A stretch of 64,000 bases of DNA. Origin: Roseiarcus sp963822215. Its GTDB lineage: Bacteria; Pseudomonadota; Alphaproteobacteria; Rhizobiales; Beijerinckiaceae. Below the pieces are notes generated by a model. The model saw only the letters and a program-made list of their open reading frames with translations. It did not search any database and had not been told where the DNA came from. This document shows, piece after piece, positions 24,698 to 32,284 of the stretch. Location of the stretch: positions 248,001 through 312,000 of the forward strand of contig CAWGGX010000010.1 in the NCBI GenBank assembly GCA_963822215.1, read 5' to 3'. A program made the position numbers and the translations under genes. Every line of letters begins with the position of its first letter. Positions within the stretch are counted from its first letter, which is position 1.

Positions 24698-25681
24698 TCA
24701 TCCGACGGGCTTCATGCCCGCGCTCGAATTGACTTCCGCTCCCGCGCCGTTGACGCGCGTGAGAATTCGGGAAATGTCGCCCTCACACTCGGCGACAAGC
24801 GCGCGCGCTTGAGCGGCGTCGAGCCGGCCGGCCGCAGCCGCGATGGCGACGGGCACGTCGTTCTGCGCCTCGGTCAATGCGGCCGAGGCCGCGGCTTCGC
24901 CGACCGCCGCCACGCGCGCTACAATCCTCTGCGCTCGCGCGCGCAGCTTGGCGTTGTCGGGGCGGACGTTGACCATCAGACTGTCGTAGACCCAGCCGAG
25001 TTCAGCCGCCGCGAGCGTCGAAATGACGCCGAGCGCCGCCTTCTGCGCCGTCCCGGCGGCGAGCCGCGTCGAGCCCTCGACGGCCTCCCGGCCGACGTCG
25101 AGGGTCACAGGCGCGTCGGCGAGGGCGGCGAGCGGCGAGCCGGTCCGGCGGACGATGGCGACGACGCGCGCGCCGGACGTTTTGGCGCGGCGGGCCCCGG
25201 CGAGGGTGAAAGGGGTGGCGCCGCTCGCCGAGACGGCAAGGGCGGCGTCGTTGGCGCAGGGGGCGAGGTTCGCGACGGCCGCCTCGGCCGCGCCTCCGTC
25301 GTCCTCGCCCGAGCCGTCGACCGAGAAGCGCTCGCCATTGGGGGTGACGAAACGGATGCGCTCAGGGTCAATGCCGAAGGTTCCCGGCAACTCCAGCCCG
25401 TCCCGCGTCGCCAGCAGTCCGGAGGAGCCCGCTCCGACGTAAATCAGTCGCCCGCCCCGGCGCAGCGCGCCGGCCACAAACAACGCTGCACGGGCGAGCG
25501 CCGCACGCTCTTTCGCCGCGCAATCGACGGCGCGGACCTGCCCCGCGAGCAGGGCGTCGATCAACGACGCCTGGGATTCGCCGGCGTTACGTGAGGCTTG
25601 CGCGTTCGCGGACGCCAACAACTCCCTCCTTGCATCGCGAGGCCACCACGTGAGGCCCTCTTGTGTTTCATTATGGGCCAT
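24698..25681 (-). CDS. murQ: N-acetylmuramic acid 6-phosphate etherase
   Basis: A 327-residue SIS-fold lyase that splits D-lactate from MurNAc-6-phosphate to give GlcNAc-6-phosphate. The SIS phosphate-binding region is LIYVGAGSSGLLATRDG (about 80-96), followed by NGERFSVDGSGEDD and AVSASGATPF. NVRPDNAKLRARAQRIV is the family's catalytic/helical block. The protein ends in a UBA-like helical region (AQARALVAECEGDISRIL). It is the first gene of the minus-strand operon, divergent from the GntR gene with 47 bp between starts. It needs phosphorylated substrate, yet no kinase is seen nearby. Confidence 0.88.
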   Translation of the reverse strand: MAHNETQEGLTWWPRDARRELLASANAQASRNAGESQASLIDALLAGQVRAVDCAAKERAALARAALFVAGALRRGGRLIYVGAGSSGLLATRDGLELPGTFGIDPERIRFVTPNGERFSVDGSGEDDGGAAEAAVANLAPCANDAALAVSASGATPFTLAGARRAKTSGARVVAIVRRTGSPLAALADAPVTLDVGREAVEGSTRLAAGTAQKAALGVISTLAAAELGWVYDSLMVNVRPDNAKLRARAQRIVARVAAVGEAAASAALTEAQNDVPVAIAAAAGRLDAAQARALVAECEGDISRILTRVNGAGAEVNSSAGMKPVG

Positions 25682-25728
25682 GTGTATACCTCTTGTCTAG
25701 ATGTCCTTGGGGAGGGACGGAGGAGCGG
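25682..25728. promoter_or_regulatory. Divergent control region of the amino-sugar locus
   Basis: A 47-bp spacer between murQ and the GntR gene containing GTGTATACC and TTGTCTAGATG, two short palindrome-like patches. They vaguely resemble NagR/NagQ-type operators (TGGTCTATACCA). AGGAG precedes the GntR start. The regulator encoded alongside is the natural candidate to bind here and control both operons. Confidence 0.45.
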
Positions 25729-26499
25729 ATGGTTGAGCTTCGCGCGATCAGGGCCGAACGCCAACCTCTATTCGTCAGCGTCGGGGCCGCGCTGAAGCGC
25801 GAGATCGCCGCGGGCCGTTTCGCCCAGGCGGACCTGCTGCCAGGCGAGCGGGAGCTGTCGCAATTGCTCGCCGTCTCGCGCACAACGCTGAGGCGCGCCA
25901 TCGCCGGGCTGATCGAGGAGGGCGTGCTGGTCCATCGCCACGGCGCAGGCACGTTCGTGCGGCGCAGCCCGCCGCATGTCGAGCAGCCGCTCTCTCGCCT
26001 GACGAGCTTCACCGAGGACATGCAGTTGCGCGGGCTCGTGGCCTCGTCGAAGGTGATTGAGCGCGGAACCTTTCTGCCGACGCCGGAAGAATCGATCATG
26101 CTCGATATTGCGCTGAGCGAGACGGTCTTCCGCCTGTCGCGGCTCCGGCTCGCCGACGGCGTGCCGATGGCGATCGAGCAGGCCGCGGTGCCGATGCGCT
26201 TCCTCGGCAGCGCCGAACGGGTCGGCGATTCGCTGTACGCCGCACTCGAGGCCTCGGGCTACCGCCCGGTGCGCGCGGTGCAGCGCCTGAGGGCGGTGCT
26301 GGTCGGCGCGCCGGAGGCGGCGCTGCTCGAGATTCTCGAAGGCTCGCCAGGGCTCGACATCCACCGCGTCGCCTATGTCGTGGACGGGCGTAGGGTCGAG
26401 TTTACCCGTTCGACCTACCGCTCCGACACCTACGATTTCGTGGCGGAGCTCACCCTGCCGCCCGGCGCGCGCCCGCGCGGTGAAGGAGTCCAGCGATGA
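25729..26499 (+). CDS. GntR family (HutC/NagR-type, UTRA) transcriptional regulator
   Basis: A 256-residue regulator. The N-terminal winged helix (about 10-78) includes LLPGERELSQLLAVSRTTLRRAIAGL and GAGTFVRR. The C-terminal UTRA ligand domain (about 90-245) contains LSRLTSFTEDMQLRG and FTRSTYRSDTYDFV. Members of this subgroup sense amino-sugar phosphates. ATG 25729 has AGGAG 4 bases upstream. Its stop overlaps the next gene's start (ATGA), so regulator and deaminase are coupled. It probably represses both divergent operons. Confidence 0.88.
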   Translation: MVELRAIRAERQPLFVSVGAALKREIAAGRFAQADLLPGERELSQLLAVSRTTLRRAIAGLIEEGVLVHRHGAGTFVRRSPPHVEQPLSRLTSFTEDMQLRGLVASSKVIERGTFLPTPEESIMLDIALSETVFRLSRLRLADGVPMAIEQAAVPMRFLGSAERVGDSLYAALEASGYRPVRAVQRLRAVLVGAPEAALLEILEGSPGLDIHRVAYVVDGRRVEFTRSTYRSDTYDFVAELTLPPGARPRGEGVQR

Positions 26500-27524
26500 C
26501 CGAGACGTTCATGGCGGCCGAGATCGCCGAAACCGGCCCGGCGCTCCGCCGGCAGCTGGACGCCAACCGCAAGGCGACGCAAAAGCTCGCGGCCGAACTC
26601 GCGGCCGGCGAGCCGGCTTTCGTGGCGACCATCGCGCGCGGCAGCTCGGATCACGCCGCCCTGTTCCTGAAGCACGTTATCGAGCTGAAGCTCGGCCTCG
26701 CTTGCGCTTCGCTCGGGCCTTCGATCGCCTCGCTCTACCAGGCGCCGCTGCGGCTATCGGGCGCGGCCGCGATCACCATCTCGCAGTCGGGCCGGAGCCC
26801 CGACATCGTCGCGATGCAGCGGGCGGCCAAGGCCGCGGGCGCGACGGCCATCGCGCTGGTCAACGACGTGGACTCGCCCGCCGCGACCGACGCCGACGCG
26901 CTTCTGCCCTTGCTCGCCGGCGAAGAGCGTTCGGTCGCCGCGACGAAATCGATGATCGCCGCGCTCGTCGCCGGCGCTTCGCTTGTCGCGCAATGGAGCG
27001 GGGACGCCGGGCTTGCCGCAGCGCTCGAACGCCTGCCGTCCCTGCTCCGCGCGGCGTACGGACCGCCCCCGCAAGAACTGGTCGAAGGGCTCGCCGCGGC
27101 GCAATCGCTCTACGTCATCGGCCGCGGTCCGACGTTCGCCGTCGCCGCCGAGGCGGCGCTGAAGCTCAAGGAGACCTCGGCGATCCACGCCGAGGCGTTC
27201 TCTTCGGCCGAGGTGCTGCATGGGCCCGCGGGGGTCATTGCGCCGGGCTTCCCGGTGCTCGGCTTCGCCCCCGCGGACGAGGCGCGCGACGGATTCTTTC
27301 AGACGGTGGACCGGCTCGCCTTATTCGGCGCGGCGCCGCTGATCGTCGACATTGAGGGCCACGCTGGCTGGCCGACGCTGGTCGCGCCTGACGCCGGGCA
27401 CCCAATGGTGACCCCGATTGCGGCGCTGCACGCGTTCTACAGGCTTGCCGAAGCCGTCGCCCGCCGCCGCGGCCGCAACCCGGACGAGCCGCCGCACCTG
27501 ATGAAGGTGACGCGGACGGTGTGA
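26496..27524 (+). CDS. SIS-domain glucosamine-6-phosphate deaminase/isomerase (NagB-II/GlmS-like)
   Basis: A 342-residue protein with two SIS domains and no glutaminase domain, as in NagB-II or AgaS-type enzymes. The first domain has FVATIARGSSDHAALFLKH and ISQSGRSPDIVAMQRAA. The second has LYVIGRGPTFAVAAEAALKLKETSAIHAEAFSSAEVLHGP, the sugar-phosphate isomerase signature. It would convert GlcN-6-phosphate to fructose-6-phosphate plus ammonia. That step would follow MurQ and a NagA deacetylase, which is absent here. No kinase is visible either. Confidence 0.85.
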   Translation: MTETFMAAEIAETGPALRRQLDANRKATQKLAAELAAGEPAFVATIARGSSDHAALFLKHVIELKLGLACASLGPSIASLYQAPLRLSGAAAITISQSGRSPDIVAMQRAAKAAGATAIALVNDVDSPAATDADALLPLLAGEERSVAATKSMIAALVAGASLVAQWSGDAGLAAALERLPSLLRAAYGPPPQELVEGLAAAQSLYVIGRGPTFAVAAEAALKLKETSAIHAEAFSSAEVLHGPAGVIAPGFPVLGFAPADEARDGFFQTVDRLALFGAAPLIVDIEGHAGWPTLVAPDAGHPMVTPIAALHAFYRLAEAVARRRGRNPDEPPHLMKVTRTV

Positions 27525-27649
27525 GCCCGCAACTCCGGACCCGAGCGCGCCTTCCGCGGCGCCGGGTCGGTCGGTCGCGCGTCTGATTTTGCGGGAATCG
27601 CCGAAAAGTAGTTGACGTGGAAAGCAACCGCAGATAGTTTCCTAGTCAA

Positions 27650-27663
27650 TGATCTTGAGATCA
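27650..27663. promoter_or_regulatory. Palindromic operator candidate before the MarR gene
   Basis: TGATCT-TG-AGATCA is a perfect 6-bp inverted repeat ending 5 bases before the GTG at 27669. The size and position suit autoregulation by the MarR-type protein. It would fall inside the coding region if the earlier ATG at 27612 were the start. Confidence 0.55.
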
Positions 27664-27668
27664 AGGGC

Positions 27669-28124
27669 GTGTCGCAATCCATTCCTGAACTGACCGACCA
27701 TCTTGGCTACTGGCTGCGCCAGGTGTCGAACCACGTGTCGCACGGCTTCGCCCGCAAGCTCGCCGCCCAGGACGTAACGGTCGCAGAGTGGGCCGTGATG
27801 CGGGTGCTCTATGGACGCGAGCCTGCGCCCCCAAGCCGCGTGGCCGATGAGATGGGCATGACGCGCGGCGCGATCACCAAGCTTGCCGACCGGTTGATCG
27901 CCAAAGACCTGATGATCCGCGAATCCAACCCGGAGGACGGCCGTGCGCAAACCCTCCGGCTGACGACCCGAGGCGCGCGGTTCGTGCCCGAGCTTGCGGC
28001 CCTGGCCGACGCCAACGAAGCCGAATGCTTCGCCCATCTCTCGACCGACGACCGGCGCGCGCTGTTTCGCACCCTCAAGACGACGGTCGCGCGGCTGGGC
28101 CTCACGATCGCGCCCATCGACTGA
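27669..28124 (+). CDS. MarR family transcriptional regulator
   Basis: A 151-residue winged-helix regulator from GTG 27669 (an ATG at 27612 would add 19 residues and cover a palindromic operator). The DNA-binding part reads AEWAVMRVLYGREPAPPSRVADEMGMTRGAITKLADRLIAKDL, then the wing ESNPEDGRAQTLRLTTRG. N- and C-terminal helices would form the dimer. No obvious target is adjacent; the MFS exporter at 28599-29960 is convergent and about 475 bp away. The ligand is unknown. Confidence 0.85.
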   Translation: MSQSIPELTDHLGYWLRQVSNHVSHGFARKLAAQDVTVAEWAVMRVLYGREPAPPSRVADEMGMTRGAITKLADRLIAKDLMIRESNPEDGRAQTLRLTTRGARFVPELAALADANEAECFAHLSTDDRRALFRTLKTTVARLGLTIAPID

Positions 28125-28598
28125 CGCCGTTCAACGTCAAGCCCCGAGACCCTCAAGGAGACCCGCAATAGACGACCGACTGCCGAAAATAGCCGAACGC
28201 TTCCTTCACGGCGTAGAGATGGCATTGCCTACAGCCAATTCACTCGCTCTGTCCCAAGTATTCACCGATATATTGATCGTATTTATCCCCTAATTACTTG
28301 TTTATTATTGGAGGGCTTGCATCTATAACTACCAAGGCGAGCGTACATCATGGTATTACGCTGGTATTGCAGGGAGAGGAATGTTTTAAAGTACACACAT
28401 TATCAGAGATTCATCGGATTTAAAGGCTTGCTATTGTTGATTCGCCGCTATAAGCCGCGCGGTCTCCGACCGCCCCAGCGACCGCCGGCTCGCGGCGATG
28501 GGCGGCGACAGCCCTGGGAGATAGCAAATTTCGGACAGTTTTGTGCACTTAGCGGCTTGATATCGTTGAGTCGCTGCCAGGGGTGCACGCGACCGGGC
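28125..28598. other. A/T-rich gene-free region
   Basis: About 470 bp between convergent genes. The part from about 28200 to 28460 is clearly A/T-richer than the rest of the window (for example TATTGATCGTATTTATCCCC), which suggests foreign or degenerate DNA. Short frames (such as a basic 40-codon frame from 28350) lack a ribosome-binding site, and I do not call them. Confidence 0.5.
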
Positions 28599-29960
28599 TC
28601 ATCCTTTCCGCAAGCCGCTCGCGCAGGCGCCGACGAGCGTCATGCCGGCCGCGGTCCACAGGGCGATCGTGGTGGCGTGACCGGGGAACCGTCCGAAGGC
28701 GACGGCCATGAGCGCGGCTCCAAAAGACTGTCCAATGAGACGGCCGGCCGATTGCAAACCCGCTGCTCCGCCACTGCGATCGGCCGGCGCGCTCCCGATG
28801 ATCAACCGGTTGTTCGGAGCCTGGAAGAAGCCGAAGCCGAGGCCGCAGATCGTAAGCCGCCAGACGAGCGCCGTTTCGTCCGCATTGCCGACGTTGAGCG
28901 CGACGAGCGTCAGGCCGAGGCCCATCAGCAGAAGCCCGACCGACCCGAGCAGGCCCGGCGCGTACCGGTCCGCGAGGCGCCCGGAAATCGGGGCGATCAG
29001 CGCCGTTGCGACCGGCCAGGGCGTCATCAGGAGGCCGGTCGTCGTCTCTGAACGGCCGAGGACGTCCTCGAAGTAGAACGGCAGCGCAACCAAAGCGAGG
29101 CTCTGCGCGGCGAACGAGGAGATGGAGGTCGCCAGCGACAGGGCGAAGATCGGCCGCTTCAGGAGGTCGACCGGCAGCAGCGGAGCGGCCTGTTTGAGCT
29201 GCCTCCGCACGAACAGCGCGCCGAAGGCTCCGGCTGCGACCAGCTCGCCGACCGGGACCGCAAGCTCCTGCTTCTGTCCGAGCCCGTCGACGCCCGCGAT
29301 CATGAGGCCGAAAGTCAGAGCGTTGAGCGCGATGCTCGTCGGATCGAGCGTTCGCTTCGAGCGGGGCGTGTCGGGGAGCGTCCGCACCGCCAGGAACAGG
29401 GCGACGAGGCCAATCGGAACGTTGATGAGGAAAAGCCATCGCCACGAGGCGACTGAAAGGATCGCGGCGGCGGCTGTCGGGCTTCCGGCCGAACAGACGG
29501 CGACCACCACCGCAATGTTGCCAACGCCTTGTCCCAGCTTCGACGAAGGATAGATGAACCGGACGAGCGCGATATTGACGCTCATGATCCCCGCCGCGCC
29601 GAGGCCCTGCGCGGCGCGCGCAAGCGTAAGGAACGGAAGGGACGGCGCAAGCGCGCAGGCGAGCGAGGCCAGGGTGAACAGAGCCAGTCCCGGCGTATAG
29701 ACCCGGCGATAGCCGATCGTGTCGCCGAGCGCCGATAGCGGGAGCAGCGACACCGTGACCGCGAGCAGGAACGCGTTGACGATCCAGATCGAGGCCGCCG
29801 GGCGAATCGCGAGGTCGTGCGCCATGGTCGGGAGCGCGACGTTGACGATGGTTCCGTCGAGCACCGACATGGCGATCGCCATCGCGAGCGTCAGAAACGC
29901 GAGCAGACGCTCGGGGTTGGGCAGGCCCGGGTGCTCGGGCGCGTCTTTGGCGGATGTCAT
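28599..29960 (-). CDS. MFS multidrug exporter, DHA2 (EmrB/QacA) type
   Basis: A 453-residue inner-membrane drug:H+ antiporter. The motif LDGTIVNVALPTMAHDL in helix 1 is the DHA2 hallmark. Motif A-like GDTIGYRRVYTPGL and motif C-region GSPTAAAAILSVASWRWLFLINVPIG (about 145-170) follow. About 14 helices are expected. The start at 29960 is the first ATG giving this N terminus. It follows the FAD oxidoreductase gene on the same strand by about 70 bp. The substrate is unknown. Confidence 0.88.
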   Translation of the reverse strand: MTSAKDAPEHPGLPNPERLLAFLTLAMAIAMSVLDGTIVNVALPTMAHDLAIRPAASIWIVNAFLLAVTVSLLPLSALGDTIGYRRVYTPGLALFTLASLACALAPSLPFLTLARAAQGLGAAGIMSVNIALVRFIYPSSKLGQGVGNIAVVVAVCSAGSPTAAAAILSVASWRWLFLINVPIGLVALFLAVRTLPDTPRSKRTLDPTSIALNALTFGLMIAGVDGLGQKQELAVPVGELVAAGAFGALFVRRQLKQAAPLLPVDLLKRPIFALSLATSISSFAAQSLALVALPFYFEDVLGRSETTTGLLMTPWPVATALIAPISGRLADRYAPGLLGSVGLLLMGLGLTLVALNVGNADETALVWRLTICGLGFGFFQAPNNRLIIGSAPADRSGGAAGLQSAGRLIGQSFGAALMAVAFGRFPGHATTIALWTAAGMTLVGACASGLRKG

Positions 29961-30028
29961 GGGAAGGGGAGATCGGCTTTCGCTCCTGCGCATAGCCGAA
30001 CTCGAGCCGTTCTCACAATGGCGTGGGG

Positions 30029-31645
30029 TCAGCGCGCCTGGCGACGGCGGCGAAAATCCTTCACGATCTCGCGAGCCGCATTGTGGCCGGGAAGGCCGCT
30101 GACGCCGCCGCCTGGATGCGTAGACGAGCCGCACATGTAAAGCCCCGGGACCGGCGAGCGGTAGTCGGCGTGGCCGAGAACGGGCCGCGCGGAATAGAGC
30201 TGGTCGAGCGACAGGCGCCCATGAAAGATGTCTCCGCCGACGAGGCCGAGGTCGCGCTCGAGGTCGAGCGGTGTGAGGATCGCGCGGGCGATGACGGACG
30301 CCTTGAAGCCCGGCGCGTAGGCTTCGACCGCGTCGATCATGACATTGGCGACGATCTCGCGCACCTCGTCCCACGACCGTCCGTCCGGAAGCTCGGGCGC
30401 GACATACTGGCAGAAGAGCGATGCGACGTGCCGTCCCGGGGGCGCGAGCGAGTCGTCCAACACCGAGGGGATGAGGAGCTCGATGATCGGCGCCGCCGAC
30501 CAGCCCGTCAGGCGCGCGTCGAAAAAGGCGCGTTCCATGTAGGCGAGACTCGGCGCGATCACGATCCCGGCGCCGTGATGCTCCGCGGAGTCGCGGCCCG
30601 GCAGACACGCGAAGCTCGGCAGCGCCGAGAGCGCGACGTTCATTCGGAACACGCCCGACCCGCTGCGCCACGAAGCGATGCGCGCGCGAAAGTCGGGCGG
30701 CAGGATCGCGGGATCGACGAGTCGTTCGAAGGTCAGCTTTGGATGGAGGCTCGAGATGACCGCCCGCGCCGCAATCCGCTCGCCGCGCTCGGTGACGACG
30801 CCCGCGGCGCGGCCGTTGCGGGTTACGATCTCGGCGACGCCCGCCCCGGTGCGGATCTCGACCCCACGCTCGACGCAGGCGCTGGCCATCGCCTGCGTGA
30901 TCGCGCCCATACCGCCGATCGCATGGCCCCAGGCTCCTCTGCGGCCGTTCGCCTCGCCGAAGCAATGGTGCAGCAGCACATAGGCCGTTCCCGCCGCATA
31001 GGGGCTCGCGTAGGTTCCGACGATGCCATCGAAGCCGAGAACCGCCTTGATCGGATCGCTTTCGAACCATTGGTCGAGCATGTCGCCGGCCGAACGGGTG
31101 AAGATCTCGAAAAGGTCGCGCTGTCCCTCGATTCCGAGCGGCCTGAGGCGATTCGCCGCGCGCGCCGCCGCGAGAAGCTCGCCGAGGCCGGCCGAAAGAC
31201 CGCGCCCGGTCGTCACGTTCGGCGGCGCTTCCAGCGCGATCGCGCGCAAAATGTCGGCCATCCGTTCGAGCCGCGCCTCATAGGCGCCGAGCCGCTCGGC
31301 GTCGCGGGTCGAGAATTTCGCGACTTCCGCCCCGGTTCTCCCGGGCCCGACTTTCAGGAAGCGGCCGTCGGGCAGGGGCAGGAAATTCGACAGCGGCCGT
31401 TCGACGATTTTGAGGCCGTGATGCGGCAGGTCGAGGTCCTGGATGATCGTCGGATTGAGCAGCGACACCGCATAGGCGGCGACCGAATTGCGGAAGCCGG
31501 GATGGAATTCCTCGGTCGCCGCCGCGCCTCCGACGATCGCCCGGCGCTCCAGGACCGTGACTTTGAGTCCCGCGGCGGCGCAATAGGCCGCGGCGACGAG
31601 CCCGTTGTGGCCGCCGCCGACGATGATGACGTCGCGCGCCTGCAT
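30029..31645 (-). CDS. FAD-dependent oxidoreductase, phytoene desaturase/PYROXD2-like
   Basis: A 538-residue flavoprotein. The dinucleotide-binding motif is VIIVGGGHNGLVAAAYCAAAG (about 5-25), followed by VLERRAIVGGAAATEEFHPGF. The C-terminal FAD-binding block reads PGLYMCGSSTHPGGGVSGLPGHNAA. This architecture is shared by carotenoid desaturases/isomerases and by the broader PYROXD2-like family. There are no carotenoid synthase genes here, so a carotenoid role is not supported. It may be co-transcribed with the downstream MFS exporter. Confidence 0.82.
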   Translation of the reverse strand: MQARDVIIVGGGHNGLVAAAYCAAAGLKVTVLERRAIVGGAAATEEFHPGFRNSVAAYAVSLLNPTIIQDLDLPHHGLKIVERPLSNFLPLPDGRFLKVGPGRTGAEVAKFSTRDAERLGAYEARLERMADILRAIALEAPPNVTTGRGLSAGLGELLAAARAANRLRPLGIEGQRDLFEIFTRSAGDMLDQWFESDPIKAVLGFDGIVGTYASPYAAGTAYVLLHHCFGEANGRRGAWGHAIGGMGAITQAMASACVERGVEIRTGAGVAEIVTRNGRAAGVVTERGERIAARAVISSLHPKLTFERLVDPAILPPDFRARIASWRSGSGVFRMNVALSALPSFACLPGRDSAEHHGAGIVIAPSLAYMERAFFDARLTGWSAAPIIELLIPSVLDDSLAPPGRHVASLFCQYVAPELPDGRSWDEVREIVANVMIDAVEAYAPGFKASVIARAILTPLDLERDLGLVGGDIFHGRLSLDQLYSARPVLGHADYRSPVPGLYMCGSSTHPGGGVSGLPGHNAAREIVKDFRRRRQAR

Positions 31646-31792
31646 GTCCGCCGTCAGACGATGACGGCGGCGCGCCGCGCCGACGGCGCGCGACGACCGG
31701 TCGCATTAGCGCGACGAGTGTTTCGTGGTTTCTTAGGCGACCGAAGGCGCGGCGCCGCGATCGTCGACCGGAAGCCAATACGAGGGGCTGCG

Positions 31793-32224
31793 ATGTCGGG
31801 ACTTACTCTGACCAAAGACGTGCTTACGGACTTCGGATACACCATCAGGAGCCAGGAGATCGACCTTTCCAACCAGAACATCGGCGACATCGATATCGAT
31901 GCCTTCGAAGAGTACGAGGACGTCACGAAAATCAACCTTTCGGGCAATCTGATCGAGTTCGTCGATCGAGGGACCTTCGCGCAAAACGCCAAACTCACCG
32001 ATCTCATGCTGGCCAACAACAAGCTCCGCGCTTTCAGCGCCGAAGTGTTCGACGCCGGCTCCGGCGTCGAGACCATCGATTTGTCGGGGAATCCGCTCGA
32101 GAGCTTCGACGTTTCGATCACCGAGAGGCTGTGCCTGCAGAACCTCAACCTGGACAACACGGGGGTCGTCGGCCGCGTCCAGCTCAAGCGGGTCGGACGC
32201 TGCTTGCAAGCGACCTGGGTGTAG
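31793..32224 (+). CDS. Small leucine-rich-repeat protein
   Basis: A 143-residue protein made almost wholly of leucine-rich repeats: IDLSNQNIGDIDIDAFEEY, INLSGNLIEFVDRGTFAQN, LMLANNKLRAFSAEVFDAG, IDLSGNPLESFDVS and LNLDNTGV. About five repeats of roughly 24 residues follow the LxLxxNxIxxI/L pattern. There is no signal peptide or membrane segment, so it is probably cytosolic, or exported by an unknown route. Such proteins act in protein-protein contacts. It stands alone between a divergent oxidoreductase and a convergent dehydrogenase. The ATG at 31793 is preceded by GAGGGG. Confidence 0.75.
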   Translation: MSGLTLTKDVLTDFGYTIRSQEIDLSNQNIGDIDIDAFEEYEDVTKINLSGNLIEFVDRGTFAQNAKLTDLMLANNKLRAFSAEVFDAGSGVETIDLSGNPLESFDVSITERLCLQNLNLDNTGVVGRVQLKRVGRCLQATWV

Positions 32225-32284
32225 CGACGGATCTTTTCTCCGCCTCGCCCTCCGCAGGGCGGGGCGAAGGCGACGGCCCTCGCG

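Noticed and set aside
28350..28480. Small basic ORF in the A/T-rich island
   Set aside because: There is no ribosome-binding site. The frame runs on into antisense of the MFS gene, and nothing recognisable is encoded.
28599..31070. Continuous minus-strand frame of 823 codons spanning the MFS exporter and beyond
   Set aside because: Only the part from 29960 downwards reads as MFS. The upstream part is an Arg-rich out-of-frame shadow of the FAD oxidoreductase gene.
30023..31792. Long plus-strand frame leading into the leucine-rich-repeat protein
   Set aside because: It is antisense to the oxidoreductase and has its codon-shadow composition. Recognisable LRR sequence starts only at 31793.
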